Assembly (NCBI GenBank): GCA_938023035.1
Contig: CALIDI010000049.1
Coordinates: 58,835-122,834 of the forward strand
Direction of reading: 5' to 3'
From: an uncultured Leptolyngbyaceae cyanobacterium
GTDB taxonomy: Bacteria; Cyanobacteriota; Cyanobacteriia; Leptolyngbyales; Leptolyngbyaceae
DNA length: 64,000 nucleotides
Below are positions 37,950 through 47,499 of the stretch, piece by piece. A program made the translations under genes and the position numbers. Numbering within the stretch: position 1 is the stretch's first letter; each line of letters begins with the position of its first letter. A model generated the notes under the pieces. The model did no database searches and was not told where the DNA came from. It saw only the letters and a program-made list of their open reading frames with translations.

Positions 37950-38463
37950 ATCGACTCACATACAACTCTTTAGAAATGATGTAAAATTGCCCCAACTTTA
38001 GCAAAAAAAGTGAAAAAGTAACCCTGCTTACTCAAATTCTTTCTAAATTTTTGTTTCGATAACTTAAGTCGCCCTAAGACCTTGTGGGTTAGTGATCTCC
38101 TGCTCTAGTTCCAACTATTAAACCGAAGATATCACACCTGCTCAAATCAAAGATATTCCATGGCATTTAAACACAGATCTGACTCGACCGACTTAAAGCT
38201 AAAACCTGCTTTAAATGAGGCACCCAAACAGGAAGGCTGGCACCCGACTTTGTAAGTCGCTCTTCCTTGTGCGATCCCCTTAGATTCAACAGGAGAAATA
38301 TAGAAGAATCTAAAGGGCTATAACTGATGAGAAGATTTGCCCTGTTTAATAAAACCTTATTTTTCTACTCTGTCAAGAGGTTTGACTGAAGAGAATCTGG
38401 TCAACGCTAAATTTTGGGATCTTTCTTGTTTATCTCAAAGAAATTGATCCGTTTTTTGAGAAT

Positions 38464-38552
38464 GGGTGTATCTTGGAAAATTTTGATTAGGTGTCAAAAA
38501 CGATTTTTCTAAAAAGTGTTTCATTTTTTAGAAAAGGGTGTATCTTGGAAAG
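38464..38552 (+). repeat. Direct repeat pair with AT-rich hairpin
   Basis: GGGTGTATCTTGGAAA occurs at 38464-38479 and 38537-38552, 73 bp apart. Between them TTTCTAAAAA and TTTTTTAGAAA (38506-38534) can form a hairpin. It may be a duplicated protein-binding site. Confidence 0.55.
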
Positions 38553-38649
38553 CTTTTCTTCTGAAAAGGCTCTTTCTGCTCTGCCTGGGGAATGTTATCC
38601 CGTTGGCAGGATCTCCTTAATAAGTAAGGTTAATGATGCGGAGGCGGTC

Positions 38650-38809
38650 GAGAGCGTATCCCCTTTTTGTAGGCCCTCATCCCCTAGCCCCTTCGCCTAG
38701 GTTGGGAGAAGGGGAACTGAGCTATCTCAAAGTCTCTCTCCTAATTGGGGGAGGATTAAAGCCCTCTGGGCGTACCAGAAAAGGGTGAGGGCAAAAGTGA
38801 CATGCACCT
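38650..38809 (-). repeat. MITE-like element, family A copy 4 (inverted)
   Basis: The left end (GAGAGCGTATCC...TTGTAGGCCCTC) and right end (GGGCAAAAGTGACATGCACC) match family A in reverse. Flanks GAGGCGGTC (38641-38649) and AAGGCGATC (38810-38818) agree at 7 of 9 positions, as expected of an old target duplication. Confidence 0.7.
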
Positions 38810-38943
38810 AAGGCGATCGCATCTTAAGATCGCCTAATGAAGATGTTTGCCAGATCCTCTGAAAATTGCAGAGGGACGTTTGGGAAGTGGCCGGCGGGCT
38901 TAAACGCGACGAGATGAGTCAAGCCTACCGACGCGAACCGAAA

Positions 38944-39018
38944 TCAGCAGGGGCCTTCTGTGACTGGCGACGGTAGGGTTTTGTCCGTATGGTTGCTTTA
39001 GGTGGCAGGGCTACCGAG
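38944..39018 (-). repeat. Inverted dispersed repeat G, copy 1
   Basis: The reverse complement contains CGGTAGCCCTGCC, then GGACAAAACCCTACCGTCGC, which aligns with 51954-52025 on the plus strand. Confidence 0.5.
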
Positions 39019-39636
39019 GTTTTGAAAGCACCTGCTCAAATCTGCATCATGGGTAAGGGGGATGGTCGCGCTGGCGGTTGGGTTGCAGCATCGATGAGTT
39101 TCTGTCAGTCGCCCAATCATTGGGAGGGCTAGCTATTGAGGTAGAGGGTTAGTCATTTCCGGGGGATGAGCCAGATTGCTCACTGGACGATAGCTGATCA
39201 AAGCTTAATCAAGCAGGTTTGTCCAAAGCGAGCAGAGCAAAGCGGCAACTGAGAGGGGTGATCGGTTTTGAAATGACCTGACGTTGCCCTCAAAATCTTG
39301 CTTTCTCTATCAGTTCTTGCGACGGTTGTTTGATACAGATTGCAACCAAGAATGCGACAGTGACCCGGTTGAACGCCTGGCGCTGCGGGGCTTCTGCTCA
39401 CCAAAATCGCAAATCTAAAAGTCAAAATGGTTAGGGTAGCAAGCTCAGTTCTCTGAATGGTTGCTCGTCGCTGAACGCTAAATTTGTTAACGTTGTATGC
39501 AGATAAACCTGCAACCGTGCTACTACTGCTGTAGTCTTCGGCGGTGAAGTCTAGATGAATAGGCTCCTTAGCTTGGCACAGTCGAGTGGCGGCATTGCCC
39601 GCTCTGGCGAATGCCATGACGCAAGTTCCACCTTTT

Positions 39637-39642
39637 TATAGT
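39637..39642 (+). promoter_or_regulatory. -10 box candidate of cp12
   Basis: TATAGT lies 27 bases before the cp12 start. Confidence 0.35.
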
Positions 39643-39669
39643 TTATAGAGTGAGTTGAGACAAACGCCC

Positions 39670-39891
39670 ATGAGTGATATTCAAGAACAGATTCAGCAAG
39701 AGATTGATAACGCCCACACCGTCTGCGACGTGAATGGTAGTGAGTCTCCCGCGTGTGCTGCGGCTTGGGATGCGGTAGAAGAGCTTCAGGCAGAAGCGTC
39801 TCACCAAAAGCAAAACAAGCCCAAAAATTCCTTTGAGATTTATTGCGACGAAAACCCCGAAGCGGCAGAATGCCGAGTGTATGATGAGTAA
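39670..39891 (+). CDS. cp12: CP12, redox regulator of the Calvin cycle
   Basis: A 73-residue protein, intrinsically disordered in the reduced state. Both redox cysteine pairs are present: an N-terminal pair in TVCDVNGSESPAC and a C-terminal pair in YCDENPEAAEC, with the ending RVYDE. Oxidised CP12 links GAPDH to phosphoribulokinase and shuts both off in the dark. ATG 39670 (MSDIQEQIQQEIDNAH) is the family start. A TTG at 39655 is ignored. No strong Shine-Dalgarno is seen. Confidence 0.96.
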   Translation: MSDIQEQIQQEIDNAHTVCDVNGSESPACAAAWDAVEELQAEASHQKQNKPKNSFEIYCDENPEAAECRVYDE

Positions 39892-40083
39892 CCTTGATTG
39901 ATTGGGAAAGCTAGCAGGGGTGGTAATGGCAATCTAGCCAATGACCTAAGCATGAAACCAATGGTTCTAATGTCAATTTGAAGCGAGGTTTTTACTGACC
40001 TCTGCTGTATTTCCAAAGACGACCGTTATAGTATTGTTAGATACCCTTCTCTCGTCTGCTCTACCAGGTGAAGGAGGGTTTTA

Positions 40084-40167
40084 TGTTGTTAAGGGGCGGG
40101 TCGCCTGTTTTGCTATGCCAAATTTGTCGTGGTTGCCAACGTTTGTTTGGACTGATTATCGCTTAGC
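40084..40167 (+). CDS. Possible 27-residue leader ORF overlapping DUF3177 start
   Basis: GAAGGAGGG lies 4 bases before this ATG, the best ribosome binding site in the region. The peptide is MLLRGGSPVLLCQICRGCQR plus seven residues, in a different frame from the DUF3177 gene whose ATG (40115) lies inside it. It may couple or attenuate translation of the downstream gene, or may be chance. Confidence 0.35.
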
Positions 40168-40720
40168 GGTTCTATTTACCGTGGTGGCACCACTCGTTCT
40201 GCTGATTTGGTCAGCGGTTAAAGCCAATGAGGTGCTTCAGCGATCGCTGATTATTTATTGGCGAGTTGCCAGCCTCTTAGCGATTACAGTGTATTTGATG
40301 ATTGGGGCATTCCCGATTAGTTTTATCAGCGGCTGGGTGGCTCGGCTCCTTATTCCCATTAGTTTATGGTTTTGGGTTGATCTGAATGAGGAAATTCGCG
40401 AGCAACAATCCAGTCTGCTAAAGATTTGTTTTACTTCCTGGCGTTGGGCGGTATCGATTTATAACCTGCTGGGGGCGATCGCGCTGATTCCCTTTTTGCC
40501 CTGTGCCTTCAAACCGGTTGAAACGCTGATTAATGACCGATTTTGCCAGATTTGGTTTGAGCCTCCCTGGCTCTACTACCAAATGGTGCATACTGATCGC
40601 TTTAAGCCTTACTTCCTGGGTTTTTTGGGTTTAATTGCCTTAGGAATTTATGCGCTGTATTTTGCTTGGTTTTTAGTGGTGCGCCTTGCCCGGCAGGGGC
40701 GCTCTGCGACTGGCCAATAA
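40115..40720 (+). CDS. DUF3177 membrane protein
   Basis: A 201-residue protein with about five membrane helices (LAVLFTVVAPLVLLIWS, LLAITVYLMIGAFPISFI, AVSIYNLLGAIALIPF, FLGFLGLIALGIYALYF among them). The signature EPPWLYYQMVHTDRFKPYF agrees with DUF3177, conserved in cyanobacteria and plants. The function is unknown. The ATG at 40115 (PNLSWLPTFVWTDYRLAV) is chosen. The strong ribosome binding site upstream fits a different frame. A 97-residue protein follows 21 bases later, probably on the same transcript. Confidence 0.82.
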   Translation: MPNLSWLPTFVWTDYRLAVLFTVVAPLVLLIWSAVKANEVLQRSLIIYWRVASLLAITVYLMIGAFPISFISGWVARLLIPISLWFWVDLNEEIREQQSSLLKICFTSWRWAVSIYNLLGAIALIPFLPCAFKPVETLINDRFCQIWFEPPWLYYQMVHTDRFKPYFLGFLGLIALGIYALYFAWFLVVRLARQGRSATGQ

Positions 40721-40741
40721 CTTACGAGAGATGGAGAAAGG

Positions 40742-41035
40742 ATGAGTCTTCTGGCTCGACTGGAGCGCTACACCGAAAAGCGGCGACAGGAAGTCTTATT
40801 AGTGACGGCTGGAATCGGCGATGAAACGGAGCAGATCATGATTTTTCGGGGTTTTTCCAGTTCCTTAACAAAACCGACGGCCTTTGATCCAGATATACCA
40901 ATCTTGCCTGAAACGGCTGTGATCCTGACTGTTGATCGACTAGCCGCACCCTACCATCCTGAAGCCCCCCAATATATCCAGAAAGATTTAACAGGAGCAG
41001 CGATCGTTTCCCTGCTGCAATCCGTAGGCATCTAA
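40742..41035 (+). CDS. Small conserved-looking protein downstream of DUF3177
   Basis: A 97-residue soluble protein (MSLLARLERYTEKRRQEVLL, then EQIMIFRGFSSSLTKPTAFDPDIPILPE). GGAGAAAGG precedes the ATG. The compact alternating pattern and operon position suggest a real partner of the DUF3177 protein. I do not firmly recognise the family. Confidence 0.75.
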   Translation: MSLLARLERYTEKRRQEVLLVTAGIGDETEQIMIFRGFSSSLTKPTAFDPDIPILPETAVILTVDRLAAPYHPEAPQYIQKDLTGAAIVSLLQSVGI

Positions 41036-41049
41036 GGGCTGGTCAAGTT

Positions 41050-41081
41050 TCTAAAAGCTACAGACTCTAAAAGCTATAGAC
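41050..41081 (+). repeat. 16-bp tandem repeat, two units
   Basis: TCTAAAAGCTACAGAC followed directly by TCTAAAAGCTATAGAC, one difference. Confidence 0.75.
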
Positions 41082-41344
41082 AAAGAAAGTCTACCTAGCC
41101 AGCAGGGTGGTTGAGCACTGGGCTTTCCTGAGCTTCGTGACAAAGCTATCTTTCGATGAAGCTGATAGGCCAAGCTGGCTGCGTTTTTTGAGTCGATTGC
41201 AAGCCTGCCGCTGAAGATTGGTATGGCCTCCGTTTTTATTGCAGATTTTCTTTAGAATCTCCCTAGTTTGCTGGCGGAAATGTCGGTTTGCCCTGTGAAT
41301 AAAGTGCTATTCTCCACAGTGTGTGATGTGCGGAGTTGGCAATT

Positions 41345-42814
41345 ATGGTCTTATCTGCTACAAGACTGGAACAAGCTTTATCAGTTACACCTGCAACCGA
41401 AAAACGAGTAAAGGAGGCTAGTTGGGGTAGTCTAACGCTGCCCGAAAGTCGTCTATTTGGTACAGATGGAATTCGTGGCAAAGCCGGAGAGTTACTGACG
41501 GCCCCCTTAGCACTCCAGGTCGGCTTTTGGGCAGGGCAGGTTTTCCGGGCGAAGGGAGAGCAGTTGGCTCCCGTAGTGGTTGGGCAAGATTCACGTAATT
41601 CTAGCAGCATGATTGCGATGGCGCTGGCAGCAGGGCTGACAGCGGCGGGGCTAGATGTGTGGGATTTAGGGCTTTGCCCGACTCCAGGGGTGGCCTATCT
41701 CACCCAAGCCTTTGGAGCGCTGGGAGGGGTGATGATCTCTGCCAGTCACAACCCCCCTGAAGATAATGGCATCAAGTTTTTTGGAGCCGGGGGGGGCAAG
41801 CTGGAACTGGCCCTGCAAGAGCAGATTGAGGCTGCTTTACGGGGGCACTCTAATGATTTATCTGTTCAGACGGATTCCTATGGTCAGTGCTATCACCGAG
41901 GCGAACTCTTGAAGGTGTATCATCAGGCATTGCAAGCACCAGTCAGGCAGCAAATGCAGACAGCCCAACCGTTTTTGGGGCTGAGGGTCGTGTTAGATCT
42001 GGCCTGGGGGGCGGCAACATCCCTGGGGGCGGCGGTTTTCGCTGAACTGGGGGCTGAAGTGATTTGTTTGCATGATCGCCCTGATGGCGATCGCATCAAT
42101 GTGAATTGTGGATCGACTCATCTGGCTTCTCTAAAAGTCGCCGTTAAAGAGCATCAAGCTGACTTGGGTTTTGCCTTTGATGGGGATGCAGACCGTGTTC
42201 TGGCGGTCGATAGTCAGGGGCGCACGGTAGATGGCGACTATATTTTGTATCTTTGGGGCAAGCACCTGAAGCAAGCCAATCAGCTCCCTTATAACACTAT
42301 TGTGGCAACAGTAATGTCTAATCTGGGGTTTGAGCGGGCGTGGCGTCAGCAAGGCGGACAACTGTTGCGCACGGCGGTAGGCGACCAGTATGTCTATGCA
42401 GAAATGCAAAGAACAGGAGCGGCCCTGGGGGGTGAGCAGTCAGGGCATATCATCTGCCAGCACTTTGGGGTTGGTGGTGATGGCTTGATGACTGCCCTCC
42501 ATCTGACGGCGCTGGTATGCCATCTGGGGGTTTCTCTCGCCGATTTGCTGGACGATAGTTTCAAAACCTATCCGCAGCGGTTGCAAAACGTCCGAGTCGA
42601 AAATCGACAACGGCGACTGAGCTGGCAGGAGTGTGGGGCGCTGCAACAGGCGATCGCCAGAGCCGAGTCGGATATGGGCGACCAAGGCCGGGTTTTAGTA
42701 CGGGCTTCGGGAACTGAGCCTGTGATTCGGGTGATGGTAGAAGCCGCTACGGAGGATTTGGTTGATTACTGGACGGGGGCATTGGCTAGTGTGGTTGAGC
42801 AATATCTTGCTTAA
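41345..42814 (+). CDS. glmM: Phosphoglucosamine mutase
   Basis: A 489-residue enzyme converting glucosamine-6-phosphate to glucosamine-1-phosphate for peptidoglycan and LPS precursors. It has [11 protein letters not shown] at the N-terminus, the active-site loop MISASHNPP with the phosphoserine at Ser134, the metal loop FDGDADRVL and the phosphate-binding [12 protein letters not shown] near the C-terminus. ATG 41345 is chosen over a TTG nine bases earlier. About 30 extra N-terminal residues precede the core. mobA follows 19 bases downstream. Confidence 0.95.
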   Translation: MVLSATRLEQALSVTPATEKRVKEASWGSLTLPESRLFGTDGIRGKAGELLTAPLALQVGFWAGQVFRAKGEQLAPVVVGQDSRNSSSMIAMALAAGLTAAGLDVWDLGLCPTPGVAYLTQAFGALGGVMISASHNPPEDNGIKFFGAGGGKLELALQEQIEAALRGHSNDLSVQTDSYGQCYHRGELLKVYHQALQAPVRQQMQTAQPFLGLRVVLDLAWGAATSLGAAVFAELGAEVICLHDRPDGDRINVNCGSTHLASLKVAVKEHQADLGFAFDGDADRVLAVDSQGRTVDGDYILYLWGKHLKQANQLPYNTIVATVMSNLGFERAWRQQGGQLLRTAVGDQYVYAEMQRTGAALGGEQSGHIICQHFGVGGDGLMTALHLTALVCHLGVSLADLLDDSFKTYPQRLQNVRVENRQRRLSWQECGALQQAIARAESDMGDQGRVLVRASGTEPVIRVMVEAATEDLVDYWTGALASVVEQYLA

Positions 42815-42833
42815 ACATTCCTGGTAATTGCAG

Positions 42834-43460
42834 ATGTCTTGCAGTCGTTTGACCGCAATTGTCTTGGCTGGAGGGCGCAGTCGTCGGATGGGGCAAGACA
42901 AAGCGACCCTGCTGGTGGCTGGCGAACCCTTACTCAAGCGAACCTGTAGGGTTGCTCTGGAATGTACCAAAACCGTTTGGGTCTTCACCCCTTGGGTTGA
43001 GCGCTATCGAGAGATTGTGCCGCCCGGCTGCCGGTTAATCATGGAGGTTCAAGGGAATCCAGACGGTTCTCAGGGGCCACTGCTTGGGTTTGCCCAGGTG
43101 TTGCCCCTGGTTGCTACTGAGTGGGTATTATTGCTGGCCTGCGATTTGCCCCGACTAGAAGGACGGATACTCCGCCGTTGGTCTGCCCAATGCCAGAATT
43201 GTTCTAACCCTATTTTGTTGCCCAGAGGGGAGAAAGGCTGGGAACCTCTCTGTGGTTTTTATCGGACAAGCTGTCGCGATCGCCTTGATCGGGCGATCGC
43301 CCAGGGGTGTACGGCCTTTCAACCCTGGCTGGCAAGTGAAACTGTGCAGGAGTTAGCACTAGAGCCGGGCGATCGCCCCCTTCTACTGAACTGCAACACC
43401 CCAGAAGATTGGGCAAAAGCTGGGGTAACCCCTGCAATTAAGGGGAGCGCCCTGATGTAA
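42834..43460 (+). CDS. mobA: Molybdenum cofactor guanylyltransferase
   Basis: A 208-residue nucleotidyltransferase that attaches GMP to molybdopterin. The GTP-binding motif LAGGRSRRMGQDKATL, the DGSQGPLLGF segment and LLLACDLPRL (metal-binding Asp) are diagnostic of MobA. ATG 42834 is chosen. A TTG two codons earlier is possible. It lies close behind glmM and is probably co-transcribed, although the pathways differ. Confidence 0.92.
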   Translation: MSCSRLTAIVLAGGRSRRMGQDKATLLVAGEPLLKRTCRVALECTKTVWVFTPWVERYREIVPPGCRLIMEVQGNPDGSQGPLLGFAQVLPLVATEWVLLLACDLPRLEGRILRRWSAQCQNCSNPILLPRGEKGWEPLCGFYRTSCRDRLDRAIAQGCTAFQPWLASETVQELALEPGDRPLLLNCNTPEDWAKAGVTPAIKGSALM

Positions 43461-44248
43461 AAGTATGTAAAGGGTGGAGAAACAATAGCCTCAACCCGGG
43501 GAACGATTGCTGAAAAGCCTTCTGAAAAGGCCTAATAATTCTCCATCCCTTCAGGAGAAGGCCTGCTAAATTTAGGGGCTTACCAGCTTGCGTGACCCTT
43601 AAATGGCCAAACGGAGGATGAGAGCGGTTCGGCACTTGAGAATCGTCTAAGTAGTGGGTAAATTCCACTTATGTGACCCTTACCCTAAATTCCTCAAATT
43701 CCTCTTCTAGGACAGGAGAGAGACTTTAAATCTAGCCCCCTTCTTCTGGCTTGAGAGAAGGGCATGGGAATGTAGTGCTCTGCTCTTCCCGCAGGGTGGG
43801 CAATCTTGCAAAGCTGGGATGCATCCTAAGTAGCTACCTTCATTCCTTAAAATCGAAAATGGCATGACCTGTAAAACTTACCCCAAAGACGCAGAGGCCA
43901 CAAAGCAAGCTCTCAATACTCTGGGTGTCGTGGGGGTCTGTTCCAGGACGACATCTTAACTAATTTACATTCCTGAGCGTTTTATCTGTCACAGAAACAC
44001 GGTCATTCAAAGCCTACTGGCTACTGCCATTGGCATAAAATCCTAAAGATTGTGGATGAGATTACGTTTCACCTGCCTGGGCAGTTTTAGTCTGATAATT
44101 TCTACTTGGCAAGCCCAGTGGCTTAATCTGTTGACTTCATTGACCGGTAAGAGCGGTTTGAAATCGTCACCCTGACGGGTTTGGCAAACTCTAGGGTGTA
44201 ACCTGCCCCGGCCCTATCCTTTAACTGACTTCCTGGTCGTAGGGAACT
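43461..44248. other. Gene-free region with two family B pieces
   Basis: 790 bp between mobA and bicA with no supported gene. Family B sequences occupy 43621-43656 and 43721-43827. The last 350 bp before bicA would hold its promoter and leader. Confidence 0.55.
43621..43827 (+). repeat. Dispersed repeat family B, copy 3
   Basis: GCGGTTCGGCACTTGAGAAT with TAAGTAGTG (as at 16095-16128), then AGAGACTTTAAATC, GAGAGAAGGGCATGGGAATG and GCTCTTCCCGCAGGGTGGG, as in 21655 and 49201. It shows that the tail and body parts are joined in the opposite order from 16017. Confidence 0.55.
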
Positions 44249-45952
44249 ATGAATCTGATTAACCCTCTTCATTTGCACAACTGGCGCGGCGACTTATTTG
44301 GTGGTTTAACTGCCGCTATTGTGGCCCTACCCCTAGCTCTGGCCTTTGGGGTGGCTTCTGGGGCGGGAGCACTCGCTGGGTTGTATGGCTCCATCATCGT
44401 GGGTTTTTTGGCTGCTTTGTTTGGTGGCACCCCAGCGCAGGTGTCTGGGCCAACAGGGCCAATGACGGTTGTGACAACCACCATTATTGCTACCTTGGTT
44501 GCGCGACATCCCGATACGGGGCTGGCCATGGCATTTACTGTGGTGATGCTGGGTGGGGTGCTGCAAATTGCATTTGGTCTGTTGCGCCTGGGGCAATATA
44601 TTACCCTGCTTCCTTACACAGTGATTTCCGGCTTTATGTCTGGGATTGGGGTCATCATCATCCTATTGCAGTTGCCGCCACTGCTAGGATACAGCGGGGC
44701 CGGGGGCGTGGTGACAACGCTACAGCAACTTCCCAATTACCTGCGTCAGCCTAACCCGGTTGCAGTGGGACTGGGGGCACTAACCCTATTGATTGTCTTT
44801 ACAGTGCCACGTAAATTAAATCGGATCTTGCCAGCGCCCCTATTGGCATTAGTGGCAGTTACCCTGTTGTCGGTTCTCGTGTTTCAAGATGCCGCGATCG
44901 CCCGCATCGGCAATATTGATACTCCCAAGGGGATTCCGACCCTGCGGATGCCAACCTTCAATCTCCAGGAGTTGGCAGATATGCTTCGCTATGGGCTGAT
45001 GCTGGGCGTCTTAGGGGCGATCGACTCGCTGCTGACATCCCTAGTGGCTGACAATATCAGTCATACCCAGCATGATTCAGATAAGGAACTGATTGGACAA
45101 GGGATTGGCAACCTGTTTGCTGGTTTGTTTGGGGGATTGCCCGGCGCTGGTGCAACCATGCGGACGCTGGTTAATGTGCAGGCGGGTGGCAAAACGCCTT
45201 TATCTGGGGTGATTCATGCCCTGGCGTTGTTGTTGATTTTGTTGTGGGCTGGCCCCTTGACTGCACCCATTCCCCACGCTGTGCTAGCGGGAATTTTATT
45301 AAAAGTGGGAATAGATATTTTAGATTGGGGATTTATCAAGCGAGCACCCAAGTTATCGCTCAAAGGCACAGGCTTAATGTACCTAGTGCTGTTTCTCACC
45401 GTTTTTGTGGATTTGATTACTGCCGTGTTAGTGGGGGCTTTTATCGCCAATATCTTAACGATTAAGCGCCTTACCGATGTGCAAAACGACAGTATCCAAG
45501 TCATTACTGATTCAAATAGCGGCAAGACCCTGAAGGTGGCTGAACAGGAAATTTTGGCTCAAGCGACTGGGAATATTCTGCTGCTGCAATTGGGTGGGCC
45601 AATGAGCTTTGGAGCAGCGAAAAGCATTTCTCGGCGGATGTCGCTTGTACAGCACTATCAGGTACTGGTGTTAGATTTAAGCGAGGTGCCAACGCTTGGG
45701 GTAACGGCAGCACTGGCGATCGAATCGATTGTGCAGGATGCTTTTGCCCATCAACGCCATGTCTGGATTGTTGCAACTTCCAAACAAGTGAAGCAGCGGC
45801 TAGAAAACCTCGACCTGCATAAAATTTTTGCGCGGCCCCAAACGCCCAACCACTCACCGGGAATGATCGCTCCGCAGCTACACCAAACCGAAAATCGCTT
45901 GTATGCTTTGCAATCGGCCCTGAGGCTGATTCAGCCAGAGGCGTTGGCCTAA
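44249..45952 (+). CDS. bicA: BicA-type SulP bicarbonate transporter
   Basis: A 567-residue SulP family protein, close in length and sequence pattern to the Synechococcus BicA sodium-dependent bicarbonate transporter: GDLFGGLTAAIVALPLALAFG, SGPTGPMTVV, PYTVISGFMSGIG, GQGIGNLFAGLFGGLPGAGATM, and a C-terminal STAS domain (about 435-550, LLLQLGGPMSFGAAKSISRR, VLDLSEVPTLGVTAALAIE). It would bring bicarbonate into the cell for the CO2-concentrating mechanism. Sulfate transport is the alternative. AGGGA lies just before the ATG. It is monocistronic. Confidence 0.92.
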   Translation: MNLINPLHLHNWRGDLFGGLTAAIVALPLALAFGVASGAGALAGLYGSIIVGFLAALFGGTPAQVSGPTGPMTVVTTTIIATLVARHPDTGLAMAFTVVMLGGVLQIAFGLLRLGQYITLLPYTVISGFMSGIGVIIILLQLPPLLGYSGAGGVVTTLQQLPNYLRQPNPVAVGLGALTLLIVFTVPRKLNRILPAPLLALVAVTLLSVLVFQDAAIARIGNIDTPKGIPTLRMPTFNLQELADMLRYGLMLGVLGAIDSLLTSLVADNISHTQHDSDKELIGQGIGNLFAGLFGGLPGAGATMRTLVNVQAGGKTPLSGVIHALALLLILLWAGPLTAPIPHAVLAGILLKVGIDILDWGFIKRAPKLSLKGTGLMYLVLFLTVFVDLITAVLVGAFIANILTIKRLTDVQNDSIQVITDSNSGKTLKVAEQEILAQATGNILLLQLGGPMSFGAAKSISRRMSLVQHYQVLVLDLSEVPTLGVTAALAIESIVQDAFAHQRHVWIVATSKQVKQRLENLDLHKIFARPQTPNHSPGMIAPQLHQTENRLYALQSALRLIQPEALA

Positions 45953-46316
45953 AAGTTAGCGTCAGTCAATCCAAGGAGGATTAAATGGCATGGATCTGCG
46001 GTCGATTCTCCTAAACTCCTTGGTTAGGATAGCAAGGTGGAAATTCTAAATTCGTCTCAGTCACCCTCATCCCCTAGCCGCTGCTTTGGGAGAGCCGAGT
46101 GGGGGTGAGGGCAGCCAAGCGAATGCCTGAGGCTACTGGTCAAAGTCGCAAACCCCAAATGGTATAACCATCTCACCGACTGCTATGGGATCTAAGTGAA
46201 AGAAAGGGAGGGGGGATAGGGCAGGCGCATCCGGTAATGGCTTTTCCCCTTCATCTTGATCTCGCTTTAGTTTATAGCGCGATGCGGGTCTACAAATTCT
46301 TCATACTCCTGAATGC
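45953..46316. other. Intergenic region, partial family A sequence
   Basis: Between convergent bicA and the CDF gene. CACCCTCATCCCCTAGCCGC and GGGTGAGGGCAGCC (46062-46115) are a degraded family A piece. Nothing else is recognised. Confidence 0.45.
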
Positions 46317-47216
46317 TTACTTTTCATAAGTAATCTGATTCGATTGATAATTCATTGGCTCGATATGGATGGTTGCACGCATTGGAGAGTATTGCTTTTC
46401 TAGATAACTTTCGACGGTTTCTGTGATTTGGTGAGCAGTTTCAATATCTTTGGCGTCTACGATTAAATGCATTTCAATAAAGACCTGGCGGCCTACAATC
46501 CCCCGTGATGCAATGGCATGACAGTTGATGACTCCTGGCACCTGCATGACCGTTTGATGAATCGCCTCTGGGGCGATCGCCATTTCATCAACCAACCAGG
46601 GCAAATTTTCTCGCAACACTTGCCAACCACTCCGAAACACAAGCAGCGCTACTGGAAAAGCCAAAGCCGTATCCAGCCATTGCCAGTTTGCCAGCCAGAT
46701 GCCAATCAGCCCTGCAAGCACACTGATCGTGACCCAAATGTCACTCATGGTGTGATAAGCGTCTGCAATCAAAATTGGGCTGCCAATTCTGCGCCCAACC
46801 CTGCGCTCATAGAAAGTTACAAAGATGTTGACTCCCAGAACGATCAGCATCAACCACAGTTCAGTGCCGCCAATCTCAACATTGGCAGAAGATGATCGCA
46901 ACAGACGGGTCAGCGCACTTTGTAAGATTTCAAAACAGGCAATCCCCAAAAACGCAGCAATGCCCAATGCTCCAATCGCCTCGAACTTTTGATGCCCATA
47001 GGGATGATCTCGGTCTGGCTGGGGTGAAGACAGGCGGGTCGTGACCAGACCAAGAATATTATTCGCACTATCGGTCACGCTATGCAAAGCATCAGCCAGC
47101 AAACTCAGGGAACCCGTGAGCCAGCCAATAATGGCCTTCAGTACTAAAACAAAAAGATTCAACAGCAAGGTAATCAGTAGCACGCGCTGTACTGTTGCCC
47201 GATTGTCTTGAATCAT
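46317..47216 (-). CDS. Cation diffusion facilitator (CDF) metal transporter
   Basis: A 299-residue CDF family efflux protein with about six membrane helices. Metal-site motifs are visible: ADALHSVTDSANN in helix 2, RDHPYGHQKFE, and ADAYHTMSDIW in helix 5. The HxxxD and HxxxD arrangement suits zinc, cobalt or iron. A cytoplasmic C-terminal ferredoxin-like domain runs from about 205 to 290 (VPGVINCHAIASRGIVGR). The metal cannot be assigned by eye. It is a single gene, divergent from the kinase at 47500. Confidence 0.93.
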   Translation of the reverse strand: MIQDNRATVQRVLLITLLLNLFVLVLKAIIGWLTGSLSLLADALHSVTDSANNILGLVTTRLSSPQPDRDHPYGHQKFEAIGALGIAAFLGIACFEILQSALTRLLRSSSANVEIGGTELWLMLIVLGVNIFVTFYERRVGRRIGSPILIADAYHTMSDIWVTISVLAGLIGIWLANWQWLDTALAFPVALLVFRSGWQVLRENLPWLVDEMAIAPEAIHQTVMQVPGVINCHAIASRGIVGRQVFIEMHLIVDAKDIETAHQITETVESYLEKQYSPMRATIHIEPMNYQSNQITYEK

Positions 47217-47499
47217 GGATGTTTTTCTAATGAATGCAGTTTCTTGCCAAGAATAGACTCATTGTATGGCCTCTGAAGAGCGGATCCAAGACAGGCAGGG
47301 CAATAGGCAAGAATGTCAGAACGAGAGGCGGAAAGGGGCAAATCTCGCTGTGCTGAGGCAAGCCCACTTTAGCGCAGCGAGTTACTCTCTGAGCAGAGAC
47401 TGCCCTTGGCCATTGTTGTGCTTTGCCATGCCCGCATGAATTAGGCAACAGCGATTCACCCAAATCGCGCAAAATAGACTCAATCAACCTTAAACCATC

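Larger units (their letters stand above)
37950..39669. other. Long gene-free region with several repeats
   Basis: 1.7 kb upstream of the sigma factor and of cp12. It contains a duplicated 16-bp motif (38464, 38537), a family A element (38650-38809) and one arm of inverted repeat G (38944-39018). The 139-codon minus-strand ORF at 39198-39617 has a low-complexity, unprotein-like composition and is not supported. Confidence 0.6.

Noticed and set aside
39198..39617. 139-codon minus-strand ORF upstream of cp12
   Set aside because: Composition is not protein-like, it has no ribosome binding site and no family pattern, and it lies in a repeat-rich region.
43681..43880. Minus-strand ORF across the family B repeat
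   Set aside because: Similar pseudo-ORFs appear in other copies because the repeat lacks stops in one frame. No evidence of translation.
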